Assembly (NCBI RefSeq): GCF_018224615.1
Contig: NZ_JAGTUK010000004.1
Location: forward strand, 170,784 to 234,783
From: Microbacterium paraoxydans
Lineage (GTDB): Bacteria; Actinomycetota; Actinomycetes; Actinomycetales; Microbacteriaceae
Direction: 5' to 3'
DNA: 64,000 nt
A model generated the notes under the pieces. The model saw only the letters and a list, made by a program, of their open reading frames with translations, ran no database searches and had not been told where the DNA came from. Below are positions 47,451-56,196 of this stretch, piece after piece. Made by a program: the position numbers and the translations under genes. Position 1 is the first letter of the stretch, and every line of letters begins with the position of its first letter.

Positions 47451-48209
47451 ATGCCCGCACCCCTCAGCCTGCCCCGACTGTCGTGGGGCGATCCGGCGGC
47501 CGAGCGCCGCGTGCTCCTCGTCCACGGGCTCGGTTCGTCCGGAGCGCTCATGTGGCAGCTGGGCGACGCGATCGCCGCGACCGGGGCGGTCGCGGTGGCC
47601 GTCGACCTGCGCGGACACGGCGACGCTCCGCGCTCCCTCGACTACTCCGTCGACGCGTACGCCGCCGACCTCGCCGCCACCCTGCCCGACGGCGGCGGCG
47701 CGTGGGACGCGGTCGTGGGCCACTCGCTGGGCGGTGCCGCCGCCACGGTCGCCGCCGCAGGCTCCCCGGACTGGACCCGCCGCCTGATCCTGATCGATCC
47801 CGCCCTCCACGTCGACGGACGCGACGCCGCGATCGTGCGCCGCAGCCAGGAGCGCGCCTTCGCCGACAACCGCATCGAGGTCGTCCGACAGGAGCACCCG
47901 CACTGGCACCCACAGGACCACGAGCTGAAGATCGACGCCGTGCGCCGCGCGAGCGCCTGGGCCGTCGAACAGACCAGCGCGCAGAACCAGCCCTGGGATG
48001 TCCGCGCTCACGCCGCACGCCTCACCGTCCCCACCCACATCATCGGCGCCGACCCCGCCGTGTACAGCATCTTCGCGGGCGACCTGGCCGCGAAGGTGCT
48101 CGCGGCGAACCCGCTCCTGACGATGTCGGTCGTGGCGGGCGCCGGGCACTCCCTTCATCGCGACCGTCCGGAGGACGCGATCCGACAGCTCTTGGAGGCA
48201 CTCGCATGA
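47451..48209 (+). CDS. Alpha/beta-hydrolase
   Basis: A 252-residue alpha/beta-hydrolase-fold enzyme. RVLLVHGLGSSGALMW gives the oxyanion-hole HG motif. The nucleophile elbow is VGHSLGGAA (Gly-x-Ser-x-Gly, Ser near residue 90). The acid and His appear late as IIGADPAVY and VAGAGHSLHRDRPE. The substrate could be an ester, lactone or acyl-CoA. TAGGCT (47439-47444) is six bases before ATG 47451. It overlaps the acyl-CoA-dehydrogenase-like gene by four bases. Confidence 0.87.
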   Translation: MPAPLSLPRLSWGDPAAERRVLLVHGLGSSGALMWQLGDAIAATGAVAVAVDLRGHGDAPRSLDYSVDAYAADLAATLPDGGGAWDAVVGHSLGGAAATVAAAGSPDWTRRLILIDPALHVDGRDAAIVRRSQERAFADNRIEVVRQEHPHWHPQDHELKIDAVRRASAWAVEQTSAQNQPWDVRAHAARLTVPTHIIGADPAVYSIFAGDLAAKVLAANPLLTMSVVAGAGHSLHRDRPEDAIRQLLEALA

Positions 48210-49366
48210 CCGCGTTCGACCCGACCCGCTACCTTCCGGACGACCTGCTCGCGCGCATCCGCGAACGCGCCCCCATCCACGACCGCGAGAACACCTTCCC
48301 GCAGCAGGACCTCGACGAGCTGCGCGACGCCGGGTACCTGTCGATCCTGGTGCCGGTCGAACGCGGAGGCGCCGGGCTCGGGCTCGCGGAGGCCGCGATC
48401 CTGCAGCAGCGGCTCGCCGGCGCCGCGCCCGCGACAGCGCTCGCGATCAACATGCACCTGGTGTGGACCGGGGTCGCGAAGGTGTTCTCCGACCGTGGCG
48501 TGCCCGGGCTCGAGTTCGTCCAGGACGGCGCGGTCGCCGGTGAGGTCTTCGCGTTCGGCATCAGCGAGGGCGGCAACGACCTCGTGCTGTTCGGCAGCGA
48601 CACGACCGCCGTGCCGGATGCCGACGGTGGTTACGCGTTCACCGGCACCAAGATCTTCACGTCGCTCGCCCCCGTCTGGACCAAGCTGGGGCTGCACGGC
48701 CTGGACACCACCAGCGCGGATGCCCCCCAGCTCGTGTTCGCGTTCATCGACAGGACCGACGCGGTGACGACCTCGGACGACTGGGACACGCTGGGCATGC
48801 GCGCCACGCAGAGCAGGACCACGCGGCTCGACGGCGCGGTGGCCGATGCCGCGCACGTGGTGCGGCGGATCGACCCCGGCCCCAGCCCCGACCCCATCGT
48901 GTTCGGCATCTTCTCCGTCTTCGAGATCCTGCTCGCCTCGGTGTACACGGGCATCGCCCGACGCGCACTGGAACTGGCGGTCGCGACCGCGCACAGCCGT
49001 CGTTCCAAGAAGAGCGGCGCCGCGTACAGCCAGGACCCCGACATCCGCTGGCGCATCGCAGACATGGCGATCGCCTACGACGCCCTCCCGCCGCAGATCG
49101 CCGCGCTCGCGCGCGACGTGGACGAGCGCGCCGACCACGGGCCGCGGTGGTTCCCCGCGCTTTCCGGCCTCAAGCACCGTGCGATCACGATGGCCAAGAG
49201 CGTGGTCGACGAAGCGATGCTGGTGGCGGGCGGCGGCTCCTACTTCAGCGGCAACGAGCTCTCGCGGCTGTACCGCGACGTGCTCGCCGGGGCGTTCCAC
49301 CCCTCCGACCCCGAATCCGCGCACGCCACCGCGGCGAGCGCCTGGCTCGGCCCCGTGGAGAGCTGA
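48206..49366 (+). CDS. Acyl-CoA dehydrogenase family flavoprotein
   Basis: A 386-residue FAD enzyme with the three-domain ACAD fold: an N-terminal helical part (ENTFPQQDLDELRDAGYLSILVPVERGGAGLGL), a middle beta-domain (GYAFTGTKIFTSLAPV, the usual GxKxxTS flavin contact) and a C-terminal helical part. The typical catalytic Glu is not obvious, so it may belong with the non-standard desulfurisation/monooxygenase-like branch (SfnB/DszC-like) rather than beta-oxidation. It is co-translated with the hydrolase. Confidence 0.84.
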   Translation: MTAFDPTRYLPDDLLARIRERAPIHDRENTFPQQDLDELRDAGYLSILVPVERGGAGLGLAEAAILQQRLAGAAPATALAINMHLVWTGVAKVFSDRGVPGLEFVQDGAVAGEVFAFGISEGGNDLVLFGSDTTAVPDADGGYAFTGTKIFTSLAPVWTKLGLHGLDTTSADAPQLVFAFIDRTDAVTTSDDWDTLGMRATQSRTTRLDGAVADAAHVVRRIDPGPSPDPIVFGIFSVFEILLASVYTGIARRALELAVATAHSRRSKKSGAAYSQDPDIRWRIADMAIAYDALPPQIAALARDVDERADHGPRWFPALSGLKHRAITMAKSVVDEAMLVAGGGSYFSGNELSRLYRDVLAGAFHPSDPESAHATAASAWLGPVES

Positions 49367-49450
49367 CCGAACGCACGGATCGTGCAGGTGTTCCGTTCGG
49401 ATTCGACGGATCCGGTTGTCCGCCATCGACGGGAGTGCCAGGATCGCAGC

Positions 49451-49918
49451 ATGGCAACGGCGAAGAAGACCTCCGCCCTCGACGCGATCTCCAAGACCAT
49501 CATCGAACTGTTGCAGGACGACGGGCGACGCTCGTACTCCGACATCGGCCGTATGGTCGGACTCAGCGAAGCGGCCGTCCGCCAGCGCGTGCAGCGGCTG
49601 ACCGAGTCCGGTGTGATGCAGATCGTCGCCGTCACCGACCCGATGCAGCTCGGCTTCCATCGGCAGGCGATGATCGGCCTTCGCGTGGCCGGCGACGCCC
49701 GGCACGTCGCCGAGGCGATCGCCGAGATCGAGGCCGTGGACTACGTCGTCATCACGGTCGGTTCGTTCGACGTGATCGCCGAGGTCGTGTGCGAGGACGA
49801 TGACCATCTGCTGGCGCTCGTGAACGACGTGATCCGACCGATCGACGGCGTGCTGTCGACCGAGACCTTCATCTACGCCAAGCTGCAGAAGCAGCTCTAC
49901 AACTGGGGGACCCGATGA
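49451..49918 (+). CDS. Lrp/AsnC family transcriptional regulator
   Basis: A 155-residue regulator. The N-terminal helix-turn-helix is SKTIIELLQDDGRRSYSDIGRMVGLSEAAVRQRVQRL. A C-terminal RAM (ligand-binding) domain follows (IGLRVAGDARHVAEAIAEIEAVDYVVITVGSFDVIAEVVCED). Such regulators sense amino acids and control their degradation. It is coupled by ATGA overlap to a class III aminotransferase, which it most likely controls. CAGGAT six bases before ATG 49451 is a weak -10-like box. Confidence 0.9.
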   Translation: MATAKKTSALDAISKTIIELLQDDGRRSYSDIGRMVGLSEAAVRQRVQRLTESGVMQIVAVTDPMQLGFHRQAMIGLRVAGDARHVAEAIAEIEAVDYVVITVGSFDVIAEVVCEDDDHLLALVNDVIRPIDGVLSTETFIYAKLQKQLYNWGTR

Positions 49919-51306
49919 CCTCGCGCTCTGTGCCGTCCGCGCCCGCGCTGCAGTCCATGGCGAAAGACCACCTTTGGATGCACTTCACGCGCCAGTCGAC
50001 CATGGCGGACTCGGGCGTGCCGATCATCGTCAAGGGTGAGGGCCACCGCATCTGGGACGTGGACGGACGGGAGTACATCGACGGACTGGCCGGGCTGTTC
50101 GTGGTGAACGCGGGGCACGGTCGGCGGCGGCTCGCGGAGGCTGCGGCCGCGCAGGCGTCGGAGCTGGCGTTCTTCCCCCTGTGGTCGTACGCGCACCCGG
50201 CCGCGATCGAGCTCGCCGACCGTCTGGCCGACGAGGCACCCGGCGACCTCAATCGCGTGTTCTTCTCCACCGGCGGTGGCGAAGCGGTGGAGACGGCGTT
50301 CAAGCTCGCGAAGCACTACTGGAAGCTGCAGGGCAAGCCGGCCAAGCACAAGGTGATCTCCCGCGCGGTCGCCTACCACGGCACGCCGCAGGGCGCCCTG
50401 GCGATCACCGGCATCCCTGCCATGAAGGCGATGTTCGAGCCGGTCACACCGGGCGGCTTCCGCGTGCCCAATACGAACTTCTATCGCGCCGCCGAGATGG
50501 GAGCGCCCGCCCACGACCTCGAGGCGTTCGGACGCTGGGCGGCCGACCGCATCGAGGAGATGATCCTGTTCGAGGGTCCCGATACGGTCGCGGCCGTGTT
50601 CCTCGAGCCGGTGCAGAACTCGGGCGGCTGCTTCCCTCCGCCGCCCGGCTACTTCGCCCGCGTGCGCGAGATCTGCGACCGGTACGACGTGCTGCTGGTG
50701 TCGGACGAGGTCATCTGCGCCTTCGGACGACTCGGACACACGTTCGCCTGCACGGGGCTGGGCTACGTGCCCGACATGATCACCTGTGCGAAGGGGATGA
50801 CCAGCGGCTACTCCCCCATCGGCGCGACGATCGTGAGCGACCGCGTGTACGAGCCGTTCGCACACGGTGACGTGTCCTTCCCCCACGGCTACACGTTCGG
50901 CGGGCATCCGGTGTCGGCCGCGGTCGCCCTGGAGAACCTCGCGATCTTCGACGAGGAGGGCCTCAACGCGCACGTGCGCGAGAACTCTCCCCTGTTCCGC
51001 GCGGAGCTGGAGACGCTGCTCGACCTGCCTCTCGTGGGAGATGTCCGCGGTGACGGCTACTTCTTCGGCATCGAGCTCGTGAAGGACACCGCGACGCGGG
51101 AGACGTTCGACGACGAAGAGTCGGAGCGGCTGCTGCGCGGCTTCCTGTCGCCCGCGCTGTTCGAGGCCGGCCTCTACTGCCGGGCGGACGACCGCGGCGA
51201 CCCCGTCATCCAGCTCGCCCCGCCGCTCACCGTCGGTCCGGCGGAGTTCCGTGAGATCACGCAGATTCTGCGGGACGTGCTCACGCGCGCCCAGGCCGTG
51301 CTCTGA
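49915..51306 (+). CDS. Class III (omega-) aminotransferase
   Basis: A 463-residue PLP-dependent aminotransferase. EYIDGLAGLFVVNAGHGRRRLAEAA opens the fold, FSTGGGEAVETAFKLAKHYW binds PLP phosphate, VLLVSDEVICAFGRLG is the cofactor Asp segment, and the PLP lysine is in MITCAKGMTSGYSPIG. Relatives act on beta-alanine, putrescine or GABA with pyruvate or 2-oxoglutarate. It is translated with the Lrp regulator gene upstream, consistent with amino-acid- or polyamine-induced expression. It is convergent with the pucR-type gene. Confidence 0.9.
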   Translation: MTSRSVPSAPALQSMAKDHLWMHFTRQSTMADSGVPIIVKGEGHRIWDVDGREYIDGLAGLFVVNAGHGRRRLAEAAAAQASELAFFPLWSYAHPAAIELADRLADEAPGDLNRVFFSTGGGEAVETAFKLAKHYWKLQGKPAKHKVISRAVAYHGTPQGALAITGIPAMKAMFEPVTPGGFRVPNTNFYRAAEMGAPAHDLEAFGRWAADRIEEMILFEGPDTVAAVFLEPVQNSGGCFPPPPGYFARVREICDRYDVLLVSDEVICAFGRLGHTFACTGLGYVPDMITCAKGMTSGYSPIGATIVSDRVYEPFAHGDVSFPHGYTFGGHPVSAAVALENLAIFDEEGLNAHVRENSPLFRAELETLLDLPLVGDVRGDGYFFGIELVKDTATRETFDDEESERLLRGFLSPALFEAGLYCRADDRGDPVIQLAPPLTVGPAEFREITQILRDVLTRAQAVL

Positions 51307-51326
51307 CGCGCGCACCGCGGCGTCAG
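51303..51326. terminator. Bidirectional hairpin between the aminotransferase and PucR-type genes
   Basis: CTGACGC (51303-51309) pairs with GCGTCAG (51320-51326) around a ten-base loop. The two stop codons of the convergent genes lie within the two arms. The stem is only seven bases and no T-run follows. Confidence 0.35.
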
Positions 51327-52870
51327 GGGCGCCCGGCGACGGATCGGGGGCGCGACAGCAGCGCGATGTGCAGCGCCGCGAGCACTTCGCCGTCGTCGAG
51401 ATCGGCGTCGAGCAGATCCGCGATGAGCGCGATCCGCTGGTAGAAGACGGAGCGCGACAGATGGCTCGCCGCCGCGGCCGCCGACCGGTTGCCCGGGTGC
51501 GCGACGAGGGCACCGAGCACGTCGAGCAGGTCGCCGCGGCGCTCCCGGTCGTGCCGGATCAGGGGTGCGAGCATGCGTTCGCCGTGCTCCTGCAGCCGCC
51601 GGTCGTCGCCGAGCGCCGCGACCAGTTGTTCGAGCGGGCGGTCCGCCGCGCGGCGCACGGCCTCGCCGGTGTCGTCGCTCGACCGCGCTGCCAGGTCGAG
51701 CGCGGTGCGGGCGGACGCGAGAAGCCCGGGCACGTCCTCGGCCGACGGGCCGACGACGACCGGCACCCCGGTCCCCGCGATGCGCCGCGCGGCGGCGTCG
51801 GTCAGGGTGCCCCGCGGCGGGGAGAGAAGAAGGACGACGACGCCGTCGCGCCGGGCGGCGAGCGCTGCGACCCCCTCCCCGGCGGCGCGGGCGCGGATGC
51901 GATCCACGGGCTCGGCGGTGCGCACGACCACCGCGCACGCGTCTCGCTCGCCCAGGTCGAGCCCCAGGCGCCGCAGCCGCGCCACCACGTCCTCGATCCG
52001 CGCGAACCGCGACCCCAGCAGGTCGTCGATCAGCGAGCGATACGCGAGCAGGGTCCACTCCGCCTCTCCGTCGGCGAGACACCCGAACGCGAGCGCAGTG
52101 GCCCCGAGCTCCAGCACCGTGAGCCTCCCGGCCGGGTGCGCAGGCCCGTCGAGCGCGGTGAGCGACCCCCACCGCACGCCCCGCGCCTGCACGGGCACGC
52201 GCTCCGATGCGGGAGCGGGGAGTCGGTCGAGCACCGCGGCGACGGGGCTGGTCAGGGGCTCGACGGCGATCACCTCCCCCGCCAGGTTCTCCAGCACCGC
52301 CGGAGCACCGAGGGCCCGGGCGGTCTCGGTCACGATCACATCCGCGGGGGCTCCCCGCAGGCTCAGCGCGGTGAACAGCTCGTGCAGCTCCTGCCGTTCG
52401 CGCAGCGCCGTCGTCTGCGCGTCGATCAGCGCCCGGTGCACGGCCTCGGTCACGGTGACGAACTTGACCTCCGCGCCCAGCGCCACCAGCGCGAGCTCCG
52501 CCTCCGCGCACGCGTCGACCACTGCGTCGGGCACCCGCGGCATCCGGTCGCCGAGCTCCACCACGAGCCCGGCGACACCGACCGCGGCCAGTTCGCGCAC
52601 GAGCGCGCGGAGGGACCGGGCGTCGCGCGGCCACGCGGCCGCGGTGGTCAGCAGGAGTTCTCCCCCATCGAGCAGCCGGGCGACCCCGGCGCTGTCGGAC
52701 GCGTGCACCCAGCGCACCCCGGCGTCCAGTGCGGCACCGCCGACGAGCACGCGCGGCGCACCGTCTCGCATCACGGGCAGCGCGAGCACGTCCGCCACGC
52801 GCAGCAGCGACGGAGCGCGCCGCTCCGGACGTTCTGTCCCAGGCGCGGAGAAGTCCCGACGATCTGACAC
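51323..52870 (-). CDS. PucR family transcriptional regulator
   Basis: A 515-residue regulator. The N-terminal PucR domain (about residues 20-150: SLLRVADVLALPVMRDGAPRVLVGGAALDAGVRWVHASD) is followed by a GGDEF-like/regulatory middle part and a C-terminal PucR helix-turn-helix (GNRSAAAAASHLSRSVFYQRIALIADLLDADLDDGEV). Such proteins control purine, GABA, polyamine or aromatic-amine catabolism. GTG 52870 was chosen because GAGGAG lies seven bases before it; the other GTG at 52909 lacks a site. It is divergent from the dehydrogenase/aminotransferase pair and very likely controls it. Confidence 0.86.
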   Translation of the reverse strand: MSDRRDFSAPGTERPERRAPSLLRVADVLALPVMRDGAPRVLVGGAALDAGVRWVHASDSAGVARLLDGGELLLTTAAAWPRDARSLRALVRELAAVGVAGLVVELGDRMPRVPDAVVDACAEAELALVALGAEVKFVTVTEAVHRALIDAQTTALRERQELHELFTALSLRGAPADVIVTETARALGAPAVLENLAGEVIAVEPLTSPVAAVLDRLPAPASERVPVQARGVRWGSLTALDGPAHPAGRLTVLELGATALAFGCLADGEAEWTLLAYRSLIDDLLGSRFARIEDVVARLRRLGLDLGERDACAVVVRTAEPVDRIRARAAGEGVAALAARRDGVVVLLLSPPRGTLTDAAARRIAGTGVPVVVGPSAEDVPGLLASARTALDLAARSSDDTGEAVRRAADRPLEQLVAALGDDRRLQEHGERMLAPLIRHDRERRGDLLDVLGALVAHPGNRSAAAAASHLSRSVFYQRIALIADLLDADLDDGEVLAALHIALLSRPRSVAGRP

Positions 52871-52970
52871 TCCGCGTCTCCTCGCTGCTCTGTGACCATG
52901 GAGTCGCACCCAGCTTAGCGGCCGCCGGTCAGAGTGTCCGGCAGCCGCCCATCACCCCCGCGGAGGAACA
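52871..52970. promoter_or_regulatory. Divergent control region between pucR and mmsA genes
   Basis: A minus-strand -10-like TAAGCT lies at 52912-52917, about 40 bases before GTG 52870. GGAGGAA (52962-52968) precedes GTG 52971 on the plus strand. The CCATGG at 52897-52902 is the only clean palindrome. A PucR site is expected here but not certain. Confidence 0.4.
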
Positions 52971-54455
52971 GTGGACATCGTCCGACACATCATCGACGGC
53001 ACCGAGACCGCGGCGGCGAACCGCACCGCGCCCGTGTACGACCCCGCCACGGGCCTGGTCACGAAGCACGTCGCCCTCGCCGGCGCCGACGAGGTCGGCG
53101 CGGCCGTCGACGCCGCGGCCTCGGCCCTGCCCGCGTGGCGCGCCACCAGCCTGATCAAGCGCGCCGACGTGTTCTTCCGCCTGCGGCAGCTGCTCGCCGA
53201 CCGCACGCCCGAACTCGCGGCGATCGTGACGTCCGAGCACGGCAAGGTGCTGTCGGATGCGGCGGGCGAGGTGTCGCGCGGCATCGAGAACGTCGAGTTC
53301 GCCGCCGGGCTCGTGCACCTACTCAAGGGCGAGCGGAGCGAACAGGTCGCCCGCGGCGTCGACGTGCACTCGGTCAAGCAGCCGGTCGGGGTGGTCGCGG
53401 CCATCACCCCGTTCAACTTCCCCGTCATGGTGCCGCTGTGGATGGTGGCCTCGGCGATCGCATGCGGTAACACGGTCGTGCTGAAGCCCAGCGAGAAGGA
53501 CCCGTCCGCCGCGGTGTGGCTCGCGAAGCTGTTCCGCGAGGCGGGCCTCCCCGATGGCGTGCTCAACGTCGTCCACGGCGACCGGGAAGCCGTCGAGGCC
53601 CTGCTCGACTCGCCGCGCGTGAACGCCGTCAGCTTCGTCGGCTCCACCCCCATCGCCCGGTCGATCTACCAGCGCGCCTCCGCCGCAGGGAAGCGGGTGC
53701 AGGCCCTCGGCGGTGCCAAGAACCACATGGTCGTGATGCCCGATGCCGACCTCGACGCCGCCGCGGACGCGGCGGTGTCCGCCGCCTACGGTTCCGCCGG
53801 TGAGCGCTGCATGGCCGTGTCGGTGCTGGTCGCGGTCGGCGACGTGGCCGACGACCTCGTGGCCGCAGTGGCCGCACGCATCCACGGACTCCGGATCGGC
53901 CCGGGTACGGACCCCGCGAGCGAGATGGGCCCGCTGATCACGCGGGAGCACCGAGACTCGGTCGCCTCGTTCGTGCACGGGGCACCCGCCGAGGGCGCGA
54001 CGGTCGTGGTCGACGGGACACGGCAGGAGTTCGACTCCGACGGGTTCTTCCTCGGCGTGAGCCTGATCGACCACGTCCGGCCCGGCATGGCCGTGTACGA
54101 CCGGGAGATCTTCGGCCCGGTGCTGTCGGTCGTGCGCGTGGACACCTACGCCGACGCGGTCGCCCTGGTGAACGGCAACGCCTACGGCAACGGCACCGCG
54201 ATCTTCACGCGCGACGGCGGGACCGCCCGGCAGTACGAGTTCGACATCGAGGTCGGCATGGTGGGCGTGAACGTGCCGATTCCCGTGCCGATCGGCGCCT
54301 ACTCCTTCGGCGGCTGGAAGGACTCCCTGTTCGGCGACTCGCACATCTACGGCCCGGAGTCGATCCACTTCTACACGCGCTCGAAAGTGGTCACGACCCG
54401 CTGGCCCGACCACACGCCGTCCCAGATCGACCTCGGTTTCCCGAGCAACCACTGA
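52971..54455 (+). CDS. mmsA: CoA-acylating methylmalonate-semialdehyde dehydrogenase
   Basis: A 494-residue aldehyde dehydrogenase. It converts malonate or methylmalonate semialdehyde, with CoA and NAD, to acetyl- or propionyl-CoA. ITPFNFPVMVPLWMVASAIACGN and KPSEKDPSAA bind NAD, and the catalytic Cys is in YGSAGERCMAVSVLVAVG, the MMSDH hallmark (Glu-Arg-Cys-Met). It lacks the general-base Glu of ordinary aldehyde dehydrogenases, as expected. GGDSH-like end: GGWKDSLFGDSHIYGPESIHFYTR. GTG 52971 follows a good GGAGGAA site. With the aminotransferase downstream it would complete beta-alanine degradation (beta-alanine to malonate semialdehyde to acetyl-CoA). Confidence 0.93.
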   Translation: MDIVRHIIDGTETAAANRTAPVYDPATGLVTKHVALAGADEVGAAVDAAASALPAWRATSLIKRADVFFRLRQLLADRTPELAAIVTSEHGKVLSDAAGEVSRGIENVEFAAGLVHLLKGERSEQVARGVDVHSVKQPVGVVAAITPFNFPVMVPLWMVASAIACGNTVVLKPSEKDPSAAVWLAKLFREAGLPDGVLNVVHGDREAVEALLDSPRVNAVSFVGSTPIARSIYQRASAAGKRVQALGGAKNHMVVMPDADLDAAADAAVSAAYGSAGERCMAVSVLVAVGDVADDLVAAVAARIHGLRIGPGTDPASEMGPLITREHRDSVASFVHGAPAEGATVVVDGTRQEFDSDGFFLGVSLIDHVRPGMAVYDREIFGPVLSVVRVDTYADAVALVNGNAYGNGTAIFTRDGGTARQYEFDIEVGMVGVNVPIPVPIGAYSFGGWKDSLFGDSHIYGPESIHFYTRSKVVTTRWPDHTPSQIDLGFPSNH

Positions 54456-54477
54456 CCCCGACCGGAGGGCACGACTC

Positions 54478-55866
54478 ATGAGCAGCTACACCGACCGCCA
54501 CGGCGCCGTCCTTCCCCTCCCCGATGCGGCGGCCGACGCCCGGGTGCGCGCCGACGACCGCGGACACGTCTTCCACTCCTGGAGCGCGCAGGCCGCGATC
54601 GACCCGCTCCCCGTCGCCGCAGGACGGGGCTCGACGTTCTGGGACTATGAGGGCAACGCGTACCTCGACTTCTCCAGCCAGCTGGTGAACCTGAACCTGG
54701 GCCACCAGCACCCCGACCTCGTCGCCGCTATCCAGCAGCAGGCCGGACGACTCCCGACCATCCAGCCCGCCATGGCGAACGACGTGCGCGGCGAACTCGC
54801 ACGGCTGATCGCCGAGGTGGCGCCCGAGGGGTTCGAGAAGGTGTTCTTCACCAACGGCGGCGCCGAGGCCAACGAGTACGCCGTGCGGATGGCGCGCCAG
54901 AGCACGGGGCGCCGGAAGGTGCTGTCGATGTACCGCAGCTATCACGGCTCGACGTCGACCGCGATCGCGCTCACGGGCGACCCCCGGCGGTGGGCGAACG
55001 ACATGGCGGACACCGGGGCCGTGCGCTTCTTCGGTCCCTACCTGTACCGTTCGCCGTTCCACTCCGAGACCCCGGAGCAGGAGGCCGAGCGCGCCCTCGC
55101 CCACCTGGAGCAGACCATCCAGCTGGAGGGACCACAGACCATCGCGGCCATCATCATCGAAACCGTGGTCGGCACCAACGGCGTGCTCGTGCCCCCGCCC
55201 GGCTACCTGCCGGGCGTGCGCGAGCTGTGCGACCGCTACGGCATCGTGTACATCGCCGACGAGGTGATGGTCGGGTTCGGCCGCCTCGGCGAGTGGTTCG
55301 GCATCGACGCGTTCGACGCCCAGCCCGACCTCGTGACCTTCGCGAAGGGGGTGAACTCGGGGTATGTGCCGCTCGGGGGTGTCGTGATCTCCGACCGTGT
55401 CGCCCGCGCGTTCGACACGATGCCGTTCGCGGGCGGGCTCACCTACTCCGGGCACCCGCTCGCATGCGCGGCCGGCGTCGCGACGTTCGAGGTGTTCCGC
55501 CGCGACGGGATCCTGGAGCGGGTCCGCGACCTCGGCGAGCGCATCGTGGAGCCGACGCTGCGCGAGTGGGTCGAACGTCACCCGTCGGTGGGCGAGGTGC
55601 GCGGCCGCGGGCTGTTCTGGGCGGTGGAGCTCGTGCGAGACGCGGACACCAGGGAACCGCTGGTGCCGTTCAACGCCGCGGGTGCCGATGCGGCGCCCAT
55701 GGCGGCGTTCGCGAGCGCGGCCCGACGCGCGGGAGTCTGGCCGTTCACGCACTTCAACCGCGTGCACATCGCCCCGCCGCTGGTGATCGAGGAAGAGGAG
55801 CTGCGGCGCGGGCTGCGGGTGATCGACGAGGCGCTGGCGGTGGCGGACGAGGTGGCCGCCGGCTGA
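54478..55866 (+). CDS. Class III aminotransferase (beta-alanine/GABA/omega-amino acid type)
   Basis: A 462-residue PLP enzyme. AYLDFSSQLVNLNLGHQHPDLVAAIQ, FTNGGAEANEYAVRMARQSTGR, IVYIADEVMVGFGRLG and the PLP Lys in LVTFAKGVNSGYVPLGG are the class III set. It lies 22 bases after mmsA with a GGAGGG site, so the two act together: amino-group removal from an omega-amino acid to a semialdehyde, then CoA-acylating oxidation. It is controlled by the divergent PucR regulator by inference. Confidence 0.9.
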   Translation: MSSYTDRHGAVLPLPDAAADARVRADDRGHVFHSWSAQAAIDPLPVAAGRGSTFWDYEGNAYLDFSSQLVNLNLGHQHPDLVAAIQQQAGRLPTIQPAMANDVRGELARLIAEVAPEGFEKVFFTNGGAEANEYAVRMARQSTGRRKVLSMYRSYHGSTSTAIALTGDPRRWANDMADTGAVRFFGPYLYRSPFHSETPEQEAERALAHLEQTIQLEGPQTIAAIIIETVVGTNGVLVPPPGYLPGVRELCDRYGIVYIADEVMVGFGRLGEWFGIDAFDAQPDLVTFAKGVNSGYVPLGGVVISDRVARAFDTMPFAGGLTYSGHPLACAAGVATFEVFRRDGILERVRDLGERIVEPTLREWVERHPSVGEVRGRGLFWAVELVRDADTREPLVPFNAAGADAAPMAAFASAARRAGVWPFTHFNRVHIAPPLVIEEEELRRGLRVIDEALAVADEVAAG

Positions 55867-55887
55867 GACGAGCGGGGCGGGCGGTGG

Positions 55888-56160
55888 TTACTTCGAGTCG
55901 AAGTCGAAGGCCTTGAGCAGTTCGAGGACGGCCTTGTCCCGCTCGTCGCCGCCCTCTTCGAACATGTGGGTCACGTGCGTGCGCAGGTGGTTCTCGAGGA
56001 GCAAGCGGTTGAGCGACTCGAGGGAGCGCTGGATCGCCCGGGACTGCGTGATGATGTCCATGCAGTACTCCTCGTTCTCGATCATCCGCGCGACGCCGCG
56101 CATCTGACCCTCGAGGATGCTGGTGCGGTGGAGGGCGCGCTTCTTGATGTCTTCGATCAC
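55888..56160 (-). CDS. CsoR/RcnR-family metal-sensing repressor with Cys-His-His site
   Basis: A 90-residue all-helical DNA-binding protein (DUF156). HRTSILEGQMRGVARMIENEEYCMDIITQSRAIQRSLESL is the family core. The metal-site residues are Cys33, His58 and His62 (in ENHLRTHVTH). Copper sensors of the CsoR type have Cys-His-Cys at these positions; Cys-His-His is the RcnR (Ni/Co) pattern, though RcnR also uses an N-terminal His not present here. GTG 56160 has a TACCCT box (56167-56172) six bases upstream. No metal efflux gene is adjacent; it is divergent from the DUF445 gene by only 36 bases. Confidence 0.85.
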   Translation of the reverse strand: MIEDIKKRALHRTSILEGQMRGVARMIENEEYCMDIITQSRAIQRSLESLNRLLLENHLRTHVTHMFEEGGDERDKAVLELLKAFDFDSK

Positions 56161-56196
56161 GTATCGAGGGTACTCGCCCCGTGAAAGGATGACGTC
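56161..56196. promoter_or_regulatory. Compact divergent promoter between the CsoR-type gene and the DUF445 gene
   Basis: Only 36 bases separate the two start codons. The minus box TACCCT (56167-56172) and the plus box AAGGAT (56185-56190) are each six bases from their start. Binding of the CsoR-type repressor here would block both. No perfect long inverted repeat is seen in this strip. Confidence 0.5.

Noticed and set aside
52871..52909. GTG 52909 as the start of the PucR-type gene
   Set aside because: It has no ribosome-binding site and lies only two bases from the probable -10 box, while GTG 52870 follows GAGGAG at normal distance.
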